Assembly: GCA_005880175.1 (NCBI GenBank)
Contig: VBJR01000043.1
Coordinates: 13,982-29,441 of the forward strand
Reading direction: 5' to 3'
From: Chloroflexota bacterium
Lineage (GTDB): Bacteria; Chloroflexota; Dormibacteria; Dormibacterales; Dormibacteraceae
Length of the DNA stretch: 15,460 nt
Of the stretch, positions 6,896-13,621 are shown in pieces. The notes beneath the pieces are model-generated. The model worked only from the letters and a program-made list of their open reading frames with translations. It made no database searches and was not told where the DNA came from. Position numbers and translations under genes: made by a program. Every line of letters starts with the position of its first letter. The stretch's first letter is position 1.

Positions 6896-7343
6896 CGTGG
6901 GGTTCGACCTCCAGGTCCCGGCCGGCCGCCAACACGCCTTCCAGGCGGAGGAGCATGGCGCCCCAGCCGCCGCGGTGCGAGTCGGCCGCCGGTCCCGGCA
7001 GCTCGGAATGGACGAGCCGGAGCAGCGTCGCCTCCTCGCCGTCCGGCTCCAGCGAGAGGGTCACGAGGCTGGGCCCGGCCCCGGTGTACCTGGACGACCA
7101 CGTGAACGCGAGCCGGCGTGGCTCGTCGATCTCGACGAACTCCCCGACGTGCTCGATGACCATGCCCTCGCCCCGCATCACGACCCGGAACGCCCCGCCC
7201 ACCCGGAGGTCGACCTCGGCCTCGACGGTGCCGGCCGGCGCCATCCACTGCCGCAGCCGGTCGGCCTGCGTCCACCAGCGGAAGACCTCCGCCACCGGCG
7301 CGGGCAGGCGGCGACGGATCTCGATGACGCCGGGCCCGCTCAG
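6885..7343 (-). CDS. SRPBCC / AHSA1-like protein with probable CTG start
   Basis: An activator-of-Hsp90-homologue-type SRPBCC protein of about 152 residues. It shows 'IEIRRRLPAPVAEVFRWWT' at the N-terminus, 'LRQWM', 'DLRVGGAFRVVMRGEG', 'RRLAFTW' and the C-terminal 'GGWGAMLLRLEGVL', all typical of the AHSA1 group that travels with ArsR regulators. An ATG at 7418 would add a 25-residue arginine/proline-rich extension lying inside the ArsR gene. The CTG at 7343-7341 is preferred: it overlaps the ArsR stop as CTGA, has GAGGA 9 bases upstream, and gives the family's usual length and N-terminus. No ATG or GTG in frame is better placed. Function is probably ligand binding; the ligand is unknown. Second gene of the operon. 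Confidence 0.8.
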   Translation of the reverse strand: MSGPGVIEIRRRLPAPVAEVFRWWTQADRLRQWMAPAGTVEAEVDLRVGGAFRVVMRGEGMVIEHVGEFVEIDEPRRLAFTWSSRYTGAGPSLVTLSLEPDGEEATLLRLVHSELPGPAADSHRGGWGAMLLRLEGVLAAGRDLEVEPHDGH

Positions 7344-7684
7344 GGGTTCGGGTCCTCGAGGCGCGCTTCGAGCCGGTCCAGGCTGGCCTCCCAGAAGCGC
7401 CGGTACGTGTCGAGCCACTGCGTCGCGGGCTCCAGGCGGGCCGGCTCGAGCACCAGCCAGTGCTCGCGGCCGGTGACCAGGCGCCGGACGAGGCCGGCGC
7501 CCTCCAGCACCCGGATGTGCTTGGAGACGGCGGCCAGGGAGACGTCATAGCGGTCGGCCAGGTCCGTCACCCGGGCGGTGCCCCCGCTGAGCCGCTCGAG
7601 CAGGCTGCGGCGGACCGGGTGGGCGATGGCGCCGTAGACGGCATCGAGGGCGGTCGGGAAATGCTCAACCAACAGGTTGAACAT
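7340..7684 (-). CDS. ArsR/SmtB-family winged-helix repressor
   Basis: A 114-residue DNA-binding regulator starting 'MFNLLVEH' (ATG 7684). The winged helix is clear: 'IAHPVRRSLLERLSGG' (about 19-34), 'VTDLADRYDVSLAAVSKHIRVLEGAGLV' (about 39-66, with the recognition helix around S-x-x-A-V-S-K-H-I) and the wing 'RRLVTGREHWLVLEP'. No Cys or His metal-site pair is seen in the recognition helix, so it belongs to the non-metal ArsR group that is typically followed by SRPBCC/AHSA1 genes and regulates them together with itself. The next gene overlaps its stop. A 26-base palindrome and the best promoter lie over its first codons (separate entries). An upstream ATG at 7705 would add seven residues but lies beyond the predicted -10 box. 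Confidence 0.88.
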   Translation of the reverse strand: MFNLLVEHFPTALDAVYGAIAHPVRRSLLERLSGGTARVTDLADRYDVSLAAVSKHIRVLEGAGLVRRLVTGREHWLVLEPARLEPATQWLDTYRRFWEASLDRLEARLEDPNP

Positions 7685-7685
7685 T
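7660..7685. promoter_or_regulatory. Palindromic operator candidate over the ArsR start codon
   Basis: AATG-C-TCAACC-AACA-GGTTGA-A-CATT at 7660-7685 is an inverted repeat with 10 of 11 paired positions around a 4-base centre. It covers codons 1-8 of the ArsR gene and overlaps the predicted -10 box (TAATGT, minus strand 7686-7681). A homodimeric winged-helix repressor would fit such a site, so autoregulation is the natural reading. Confidence 0.5.
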
Positions 7686-7710
7686 AGCGATCGGCGGCCG
7701 GCCACGTCAA
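7681..7710 (-). promoter_or_regulatory. Predicted promoter of the ArsR-SRPBCC-MBL operon
   Basis: On the minus strand TTGACG (7710-7705) is followed by an 18-base spacer and TAATGT (7686-7681), the most sigma70-like pair in the window. The ATG of ArsR at 7684 lies inside the -10 box, so a transcript from this promoter would start around 7674, within the present reading frame. Either translation starts further in (CTG/TTG codons 4-5), or another upstream promoter is used. Confidence 0.4.
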
Positions 7711-7784
7711 TCGGAGCCTGCGGGCGCAGTTCGGGGCCTGACTGCCTCGCCGGCCAGTGGTCCGAGGGAGCCGCGAGACCGCGG

Positions 7785-7837
7785 TTCCACCGGGCGCGGC
7801 GGGTGCTAGTGTTGCGTCAGCCCGGTGCACGCCGGGC
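7785..7837 (+). promoter_or_regulatory. P450 promoter and leader hairpin
   Basis: An extended -10, TGC-TAGTGT (box 7807-7812), has a weak TTCCAC (7785-7790) 16 bases upstream. Just after it, GCCCGG (7820-7825), loop TGCACG, CCGGGC (7832-7837) forms a perfect 6-bp hairpin in the leader, about 38 bases before the P450 start. The leader then carries the Shine-Dalgarno GGGAGG at 7863-7868. Confidence 0.4.
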
Positions 7838-7875
7838 CGCTGCGAGAGGGGTCGCTGGTTGCGGGAGGATGGGGC

Positions 7876-9048
7876 ATGAGCAAGTCGCCTGAGGAGATTC
7901 TCGGAGCCGTCGACCTGTTCGCGGAGGACCAGCGCGAGCACCTCCTGGACGCGCTGGCCGTGGCCCGGCGCGAGTGCCCGGTGCTGCGCACGGAGGCGGA
8001 CGGCGGCTACTACCTGGTCACGCGGTACGACGATGTCCGGGCCGTCTGCCAGAACCCTGACCTCTTCAGCTCGGCCGATCCCTCGATCCGCAGCCAGCCC
8101 GTCCGCGTCATCCCGCTGGACGTCGATCCGCCGGACCACGGCCGATATCGGCGCTTCCTGAACCCGTACTTCTCGCGCTCGTTCCTGCTGCGCTACGAGG
8201 CGCAGATGCGAGAGATCGCGCGGGACGCCATCGCGGCGTTCATCGACCGCGGCCGGCTGGAGGTGGTCCACGACTACGCGGTGCCGCTCACCGCCGGGTC
8301 GCTCGCCCGCGTGGTCTTCGCGACGGAGAACATCGACCTGATCCGGCGGGCGGCGGCGTCGGTCCGGCGCGTGGCCCTGGAGCTGGCGCCCGAGGCCTTC
8401 CAGGAGCTGGCCGTGCTCTCCATGGAGGCGATGGCGGAGGCGGAGCAGTCACCGGAGGGGCGCGAGGACGTGCTCAGCGCGCTGGTGCGGGAGACGGTCG
8501 GCGGCCGGCCGCTCACCACCGAGGAGCGCCTGTCCATCATCACCACGCTGCTGCTGGGCGGTCTCGACACCACGCGGGGCGTCATCGTCAACATCGCGTA
8601 CCACCTGGCGACCGGTGACGGAGTCGAGGCGGCGCTGCGCAGGCCCGAGCGGTGGGACGCCGCGCTGGACGAGTTCCTCCGCTACGAGACGACGGTGTCG
8701 TTCATCGCCCGCACCGTGACGCGAGACACGGAGCTGGCAGGCATCCCGCTGAGCGCGGGGGACCGGATCGCGATCCACTTCCTCTCGGCCAACCGCGACG
8801 CCGGCCGCTTCGAGCGCGCCGACGAGCTCGTCCTGGACCGCGAGAGCAACCAGCACGTGGCCTTCGGCCACGGCGTGCATCGCTGCCTCGGCGCCCACTT
8901 CGCCCGGATCCAGCTCGGGATCGCGTTCGAGGAGCTGCTCGCCCGGGCCACCCGGTTCCGGCTGCTGGAGGGAGCCGCCATCCCCCGCCAGACCGGCATG
9001 GTGCTGAACAGCCCGACGGAGCTGCACCTGACGTTCGACCGGCGCTGA
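7876..9048 (+). CDS. Cytochrome P450
   Basis: A 390-residue soluble bacterial P450 monooxygenase, about usual length. Visible motifs: C-helix 'DPPDHGRYRR' (about 84-93), I-helix oxygen-binding 'GGLDTT' (228-233), K-helix E-x-x-R as Glu266/Arg269 in 'DEFLRYE', and the heme-binding loop 'FGHGVHRCLG' with the thiolate Cys337. The start is ATG 7876, with GGGAGG at 7863-7868 giving a 7-base spacer; the frame is open back to 7825 without a better site. The substrate cannot be told; bacterial P450s of this kind hydroxylate terpenoids, fatty acids or xenobiotics. No ferredoxin or reductase gene is near, so electrons must come from redox partners encoded elsewhere. It diverges from the ArsR operon across a 191-base region and converges on the split-barrel gene. 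Confidence 0.95.
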   Translation: MSKSPEEILGAVDLFAEDQREHLLDALAVARRECPVLRTEADGGYYLVTRYDDVRAVCQNPDLFSSADPSIRSQPVRVIPLDVDPPDHGRYRRFLNPYFSRSFLLRYEAQMREIARDAIAAFIDRGRLEVVHDYAVPLTAGSLARVVFATENIDLIRRAAASVRRVALELAPEAFQELAVLSMEAMAEAEQSPEGREDVLSALVRETVGGRPLTTEERLSIITTLLLGGLDTTRGVIVNIAYHLATGDGVEAALRRPERWDAALDEFLRYETTVSFIARTVTRDTELAGIPLSAGDRIAIHFLSANRDAGRFERADELVLDRESNQHVAFGHGVHRCLGAHFARIQLGIAFEELLARATRFRLLEGAAIPRQTGMVLNSPTELHLTFDRR

Positions 9049-9072
9049 CGCTCGCGGAACGACCGCCCGGAT

Positions 9073-9086
9073 CGTCTGAGCAGACG
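9073..9086. terminator. Hairpin after the P450 gene
   Basis: CGTCTG-AG-CAGACG at 9073-9086 is a perfect inverted repeat with a two-base centre, 25 bases after the P450 stop. The two-base loop means the folded stem would be about 5 bp. It may act as a terminator element or a small protein-binding palindrome; there is no T-run. Confidence 0.3.
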
Positions 9087-9114
9087 TCCTCGCGGCCCCG
9101 CCTGCCCCGCCTGC

Positions 9115-9129
9115 GGTCCCGACGGGACC
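9115..9129. terminator. Hairpin abutting the split-barrel gene stop
   Basis: GGTCCC (9115-9120), loop GAC, GGGACC (9124-9129): a perfect 6-bp GC-rich stem directly next to the TCA stop complement of the minus-strand gene (9130-9132). It lies in the convergent gap of 81 bases after the P450 and could serve both genes. No U-tract follows on either strand. Confidence 0.4.
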
Positions 9130-9564
9130 TCAGCTCATGTCGTCGGTGTAGTCCTCCGACCGCCAGCGCTCGGGCCGCATCCGGACGGTGACCTCCGAGG
9201 GATCGGGCTCGGGCGACCGCTCACGGGCGCGGCGGGCGGCCTCGGGCCCCAGATAGCGCGCGCGGAGCCTGCTCAGCTCCTCGACGTCGACCGGATCGAT
9301 GGCGACCACCGGGCCCTCCACGGACACATAGCGGTACGGCAGCGTCTCCTGCTGGACCGCCAGGCTGATCCGACCCGACCGCTCGATCAGGCGGGTCTTC
9401 CGTGACCGGCGCCCGGTCACGAACGAGACCAGCCCGGAGTCGTACGAGTACCAGATCGGAACCGACAGCGGCGCGCGCTCCCCGTCGTCGTTGACACTGA
9501 GCATGCCGACGCGCACGTCGGCGAGGAACGCCTCCCGCTCCGGAACGGTCATCTGTCGCGGCAT
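9130..9564 (-). CDS. Pyridoxamine 5'-phosphate oxidase-like split-barrel flavin/F420 protein
   Basis: A 144-residue protein of the FMN-binding split-barrel superfamily. The order fits: a short N-terminal helix 'PEREAFLADVRVGMLSV', the strand pair 'APLSVPIWYSYDSGLVSFVTGRRSRKTRLIERSGRISLAV' (about 30-70), which carries the usual cofactor phosphate-binding Ser/Arg/Lys cluster, and 'YVSVEGPVVAID' (about 79-90). Members use FMN or F420 and reduce or oxidise small molecules; sequence alone does not decide the cofactor, and true PdxH is longer. Start ATG 9564. No partner gene is obvious; the neighbours are the convergent P450 and, 44 bases upstream, the end of the antiporter gene on the same strand, so read-through from the antiporter gene is possible. 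Confidence 0.82.
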   Translation of the reverse strand: MPRQMTVPEREAFLADVRVGMLSVNDDGERAPLSVPIWYSYDSGLVSFVTGRRSRKTRLIERSGRISLAVQQETLPYRYVSVEGPVVAIDPVDVEELSRLRARYLGPEAARRARERSPEPDPSEVTVRMRPERWRSEDYTDDMS

Positions 9565-9608
9565 GAGCGTTCATACGCCACGCCGGCAGGGCGCTATTCC
9601 GGCGCGCA

Positions 9609-10694
9609 TCAGCCCCACCAGAAGGAGACCGCGATCACCAGGTAGAGGGCGATCAGTGCCACGCCCTCCAGCCAGTTCGAGCGGCCGTCGAAGATGATGA
9701 ACGTGACCGCCACCACGGTCAGCGCCACCGCCGCCATCAGCATCGGCGAGAAGACCAGCGTGAACACCGCCCCGCCGGCCACCACGCTGATGAGGACCAG
9801 CGCCGGCGCCAGCACGAGCGCGATCTGGAGCGGGCTGTTGATGACCACGGACAGCGCGTAGTCCGCCTTGTTCCGCGCCGCGAGCTGGATGCCGACCACG
9901 TTCTCGATCGCGTTGCCCGCCAGCGCCACGATGACCAGGCCGGCGAACGCCTGGCTGATGTGCAGCGCATTCATGGCCGGCGTCAGCGCGCTCACGAACC
10001 AGTCGGACACGAACGCGGCGGCGACGCCGGCCGCGGCGAGCAGGCCGACGGCCAGCCACATCGGCCAGGTCGGCGCCTCGGGGGCGGGCTCCGAGCCGGC
10101 CTGACCGCGCTCCAGCGAGGCCGGGAGCGAGAGCGCGAACACGCCGAGGAGGATCACCGCGACCACCAGGGAGAACTCGCGCTCGTGGCCAGCCGCCGGA
10201 GTGTGCACGGTCGCGGCGACGCCGGGCAGGACCATCGCCGCCACCACGACGATCAGCATCGCGCTGATCGTCCGGGCCCGGCCCGCGTCGAACCGCTGCT
10301 CGCCATGACGCAGGCCGCCGACCACGAACGCCAGGCCGAGCACGAGGAGCGCGTTGCCGAGGATCGACCCGATGATGGCGGCGCTCACCACCTCGACCAG
10401 GCCGGCGCGCAGCGCGAAGAAGCCGATGAAGAGCTCTGGCAGGTTGCCGAGCGCGCTCTGCAGGACCCCGGTGGCGCCGGCGCCGAAGCGGTCTCCCATC
10501 TGCTCCACGCAGCGGCCGACCAGCGCCGCCAGCAGCGCCACCGCGACGCCGGAGGTCACGAACGCCGCGAGCGCCGGGCCGCCCGAGAAGTGGAGGATCC
10601 CAGCGAGCACGATGGCCGCGGCGCCGCCTCCGAGCAGCACCAGGTCGGTGCGGTTCAGCGTCTGCCGGGCGACGGCGACTGGCGATTCGATCAT
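9609..10694 (-). CDS. Cax-type Ca2+/H+ antiporter (CaCA superfamily)
   Basis: A 361-residue inner-membrane protein of about 10-11 hydrophobic segments that would exchange Ca2+ (or another divalent cation) for H+. The two inverted alpha repeats are plain: 'GNLPELFIG' at 83-91 with the ion-binding Glu87, followed by 'AAIIGSILGNALLVLG', and 'GNAIENVVGIQLAARNKADYALSV' from 260 with Glu264, followed by 'NSPLQIAL'. Between the repeats lies a charged loop (about 195-210, 'ERGQAGSEPAPEAP'), as expected for the cytoplasmic linker. Length and motifs are typical and nothing looks broken. The ATG at 10694 has TACCAT 8 bases upstream on its strand, suggesting a very short or no leader. Confidence 0.92.
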   Translation of the reverse strand: MIESPVAVARQTLNRTDLVLLGGGAAAIVLAGILHFSGGPALAAFVTSGVAVALLAALVGRCVEQMGDRFGAGATGVLQSALGNLPELFIGFFALRAGLVEVVSAAIIGSILGNALLVLGLAFVVGGLRHGEQRFDAGRARTISAMLIVVVAAMVLPGVAATVHTPAAGHEREFSLVVAVILLGVFALSLPASLERGQAGSEPAPEAPTWPMWLAVGLLAAAGVAAAFVSDWFVSALTPAMNALHISQAFAGLVIVALAGNAIENVVGIQLAARNKADYALSVVINSPLQIALVLAPALVLISVVAGGAVFTLVFSPMLMAAVALTVVAVTFIIFDGRSNWLEGVALIALYLVIAVSFWWG

Positions 10695-10708
10695 CGCCGC
10701 ACATGGTA
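10695..10708 (-). promoter_or_regulatory. -10 box TACCAT before the antiporter gene
   Basis: On the minus strand TACCAT occupies 10708-10703, with 8 bases to the ATG at 10694. It has the same hexamer as the box before 2778, and no Shine-Dalgarno is visible. Confidence 0.45.
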
Positions 10709-10826
10709 GGGGCCCCGGACGCTCCTCCCGCCGCCCGAACCGCTACGCTCGGCCGCCGCGGACCTGTGACGGATGTCAGGCCGCCTTCGTTGCATCAGTG
10801 ACTTCCGGCGGCGCCAATGCCAGACC

Positions 10827-10838
10827 TAGCATGGCGCC
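10827..10838 (+). promoter_or_regulatory. -10 box TAGCAT before the membrane-protein gene
   Basis: TAGCAT at 10827-10832, spacer GGCGCC, then ATG at 10839: the spacing is identical to that before 2778. It predicts a leaderless transcript. Confidence 0.5.
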
Positions 10839-11885
10839 ATGGCACACGTCCGACGCCTCGCCCCCGCCCTGTGGCTGCTGGTGCTGGCTCCGTTCATCGC
10901 GGAGTTCCTGCTCGGTGACTTCTCGTTCAGAAGCCTGGGCCTGCTGCTGGTGTTCCTGCCTCTGTACGGCGGCGGAGCGCTGCTGATCCGTGAGGTCGTC
11001 CGGCGCACGCATCGGGGGTGGCCCTCCATCGTGCTGTTGGCAGTCGCCTATGCGCTGATCGAGGAAGGCTTCGCGACCCAGTCGCTGTTCAACCCCAACT
11101 ACGCCGGGCAGCACCTGCTCGCCTATGGCTACCTCCCGCTGTTGGGCACGTCGCCTGTCTGGTCGCTGTTCGTCCTCTCCATCCACGTCGTGTGGAGCAT
11201 CTCGACCCCGATCCTCATCGCCGAGGGTCTCGCCGGCGACAGGCGCACCACTCCGTGGCTGGGCCGCATCGGCCTGGCGATCGTCGCCGTTCTCTACATC
11301 GTCGGCTGCGCGCTCACCACGCTGTTCACCCTGGGAATGAGCCACTTCGTCGCGTCGGCGCCGCAGTTCGTCGCGGTCGCCCTCCTCGTGGTCGCGCTCG
11401 TCGCCGCGGCGTTCCTCCGGTTCCGGAGCGCCGCGCCACGGCGGCCGGGGAGCGCGGTCCCGTCCTGGCTCGTCGGCCTCGCGATGCTCGTGCTCGCCAG
11501 CGCGTTCATGGTCGTCGAGTACGCCGCTCCCAGCCGCGGACTGCCCGCGGCGATCACCGTGCTGGGCATGGTGGCCTGCCAGGTCATCGCCGGCGTGCTC
11601 GTCGTGACCTGGTCGCGTGTCGAGGGGTGGGGCCCCTCCCACTACCTCGCCATCGCCACCGGCACCGTCCTCACGTACGCCTGGGTGGGCCTGAACGTCC
11701 TCCTCCGCGGGACCACGAACCTGGGCACGCCCGTGAACGCCGTCGACATCGCCGGCCAGGTCGCCGAGATCCTGCTCGTCCTCGCCCTGATCGCGTGGGC
11801 CGCCCGCCTGCGTCCCCGGGTAGCGGTTCCGAGCCCGGAGGGCGCCGCGGGGCCTCACACCCGGAGCTTGAAGCCGGAGGCGTAG
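10839..11885 (+). CDS. Polytopic membrane protein of unknown function
   Basis: A 348-residue protein with about ten hydrophobic segments, roughly at 7-27, 33-53, 62-80, 108-128, 144-166, 174-194, 209-228, 232-253, 265-288 and 305-325, separated by short Arg-rich loops and ending in a polar tail. I do not recognise the family. The segment 'AYALIEEGFATQSLFNPNYAG' (about 69-89) combines an intramembrane Glu-Glu pair with Asn/Pro residues and is the most likely functional site. The Glu-Glu pair recalls CPBP-type intramembrane proteases, but their following F-R-G and the later His motifs are not seen. It starts at ATG 10839 behind a TAGCAT box, diverging from the antiporter gene. Codon use is like the neighbours, so it is a real gene; its role is open. 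Confidence 0.8.
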   Translation: MAHVRRLAPALWLLVLAPFIAEFLLGDFSFRSLGLLLVFLPLYGGGALLIREVVRRTHRGWPSIVLLAVAYALIEEGFATQSLFNPNYAGQHLLAYGYLPLLGTSPVWSLFVLSIHVVWSISTPILIAEGLAGDRRTTPWLGRIGLAIVAVLYIVGCALTTLFTLGMSHFVASAPQFVAVALLVVALVAAAFLRFRSAAPRRPGSAVPSWLVGLAMLVLASAFMVVEYAAPSRGLPAAITVLGMVACQVIAGVLVVTWSRVEGWGPSHYLAIATGTVLTYAWVGLNVLLRGTTNLGTPVNAVDIAGQVAEILLVLALIAWAARLRPRVAVPSPEGAAGPHTRSLKPEA

Positions 11886-11893
11886 CGCGGACC

Positions 11894-11923
11894 GGCGGCG
11901 GTGTTCGCTCCCGGCCCGCCGCC
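11894..11923 (+). terminator. Hairpin after the membrane-protein gene
   Basis: GGCGGCGG (11894-11901) pairs with CCGCCGCC (11916-11923) across a 14-base loop, 8 bases after the stop at 11885. It is a strong GC stem but no T-run follows. Confidence 0.4.
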
Positions 11924-11941
11924 ACGTGGCGCAAAATCTCA

Positions 11942-11962
11942 TACAGTCAGACTCTTGGAAGC
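11942..11962 (+). promoter_or_regulatory. -10 box and ribosome site of the receiver-flavoprotein operon
   Basis: TACAGT at 11942-11947 is a TANNNT box inside a short AT-richer stretch after the hairpin. A start near 11954 would leave a leader of about 15 bases. GGAAG at 11957-11961 is spaced 7 bases from the ATG at 11969. Confidence 0.4.
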
Positions 11963-11968
11963 TAATCC

Positions 11969-13621
11969 ATGAGCAAGGCCACCATCCTGACCGTCGACGA
12001 CGACCCCGCCGTGCTCGCGGCGATCACCCGGGACATGCGCAGCAGGTACGCCGTCGACCACCGCGTCGTGGGCGCGACATCGGGGCAGGATGCGCTGGCG
12101 GTGCTGACCAGGCTGGCTCTGCGCAGCCAGCCCGTCGCTCTCATAGTCGCGGACCAGCGGATGCCACGGATGACGGGCATCCAGATGCTCGAGCAGGCCC
12201 GGGCCCATGCCCCCGGCGCGAAGTTCCTGCTGCTGACTGCGTACGCGGACACGGACGTCGCCATCAGGGCGATCAACGACGTCGGCCTCGACCACTACCT
12301 GCTCAAGCCCTGGGACCCGCCGGAGGACCGGCTCTACCCGGTCGTCGACGACCTGCTCGGTGACTGGCGGCGCGCCAACCCGGACCACACGGCTGACGTG
12401 CGGGTGGTCGGGCACCGGTGGTCAGAACGCAGCCACGAGGTCAGGCGGTTCCTGACCAGCAACCACGTGCCGTACCGCTGGTACGACATCGAGCGCGACG
12501 CCGAGGGCCTGCGCGACCTCGCGCAGGCGGCGCCCGCCGACCTGCCGCTCGTGCTCGTGCCGGAGGGCGAGACGCTGCGTTCGCCGTCCACGCTCGAGCT
12601 CGCCGGTGCGCTCGGACTGCGCACCAGCGCCCAGCGGCCGCTCTACGACGTCTGCATCGTGGGCGGCGGGCCGGCCGGGCTGGCCGCCGGGGTGTATGCC
12701 GCGTCGGAGGGCCTGAGCACCGTCATCGTCGAGCGCCAGGCGCCGGGCGGACAGGCCGGCCAGAGCGCGGCGATCGAGAACTATCTCGGGTTCCCCAGGG
12801 GACTGACCGGGTCGGACCTCGCCCAGCGCCCGATCGCCCAGGTGTATCGCTTCGGCGCCGAGATGGTCCTCGCGCGCGACGTCGCCGGATTCGAGGCCCG
12901 GGGACCGGTGCGCGCCGCGCTGTTCGATGGCTCCGGGGAGATCGAGGCCCGCGCGCTCGTCGTGGCGACGGGGGTGTCCTACCGCCGGTTGGAGGCCGAC
13001 GGGCTCGAGGGGCTGATCGGCCGCGGCGTCTACTACGGCGTGAACGCCAGCGAGGCGAGCCAGTGCCAGGGCGACGACGTCTACGTGGTCGGCGCGGCCA
13101 ACTCGGCGGGCCAGGCCGCGCTCAACCTCGCCAAGTTCGCCAGCCGGGTCGTGCTGGTGGCCCGCGCGGCCACGCTCGCCGACACGATGTCCCAATACCT
13201 CGTCGAGCGGATCGCGGCCGCGCCGACCATCGAGGTCCGGTACCACACCGAGGTGGTCGCCGCCCGCGGCGACGAGCACCTGGAGGCGCTCACGCTCGCC
13301 GACCGGGGTTCGGGCGCCACCGAGGACGTGCCGGCGAGCTGGCTGTTCGTCTTCATCGGGGCCTCGCCGCGCACCGAATGGCTCGGTCCCGAGGTCGTCC
13401 GCGATGACAAGGGCTTCGTGGTCACCGGTCAGGATCTCCTGGGCCCCACGTACCGTGACCGCTGGCCGCTCCCCCGGGCGCCGTTCGCCCTGGAGACGAG
13501 CGTGCCGGGTGTGTTCGCCGCCGGTGACGTGCGCCTCGACTCGATGAAGCGGGTCGCGTCGGCCGTCGGCGAGGGCGCGATGTCGATCTACCTGGTGCAC
13601 CGCTACCTGGCCACGGTCTGA
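11969..13621 (+). CDS. Response-regulator receiver fused to thioredoxin-reductase-like flavoprotein, no CxxC
   Basis: A 550-residue three-part fusion. Residues 1-130 are a receiver domain: acidic pocket D10-D12, phosphoacceptor Asp62 in 'ADQRMP', Thr90 and Lys113 in 'LLKPWD'. Residues about 143-215 form a thioredoxin/glutaredoxin-like segment ('VVGHRWSERSHEVRRFL') with Ser-x-x-Ser where a redox Cys pair might be. Residues 225-550 are a thioredoxin-reductase-like domain: FAD motif GGGPAG at 232-237, 'APGGQAGQSAAIENYLGFP', 'LVVATG', a second dinucleotide motif from Gly375 and the C-terminal 'FAAGD' (516-520). The redox C-A-T-C of thioredoxin reductase is absent; the matching segment 'GVYYGVNASEASQCQGDD' has a single Cys366. 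Such receiver/thioredoxin-reductase fusions are known, but the reaction is not established here. It probably transfers a phosphorylation signal into flavin redox activity. Its stop overlaps the kinase start (TGATG). Confidence 0.9.
   Translation: MSKATILTVDDDPAVLAAITRDMRSRYAVDHRVVGATSGQDALAVLTRLALRSQPVALIVADQRMPRMTGIQMLEQARAHAPGAKFLLLTAYADTDVAIRAINDVGLDHYLLKPWDPPEDRLYPVVDDLLGDWRRANPDHTADVRVVGHRWSERSHEVRRFLTSNHVPYRWYDIERDAEGLRDLAQAAPADLPLVLVPEGETLRSPSTLELAGALGLRTSAQRPLYDVCIVGGGPAGLAAGVYAASEGLSTVIVERQAPGGQAGQSAAIENYLGFPRGLTGSDLAQRPIAQVYRFGAEMVLARDVAGFEARGPVRAALFDGSGEIEARALVVATGVSYRRLEADGLEGLIGRGVYYGVNASEASQCQGDDVYVVGAANSAGQAALNLAKFASRVVLVARAATLADTMSQYLVERIAAAPTIEVRYHTEVVAARGDEHLEALTLADRGSGATEDVPASWLFVFIGASPRTEWLGPEVVRDDKGFVVTGQDLLGPTYRDRWPLPRAPFALETSVPGVFAAGDVRLDSMKRVASAVGEGAMSIYLVHRYLATV

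Noticed and set aside
10839..11885. CPBP-type intramembrane protease
   Set aside because: Only the Glu-Glu pair agrees; the following Arg and the later His motifs are missing.
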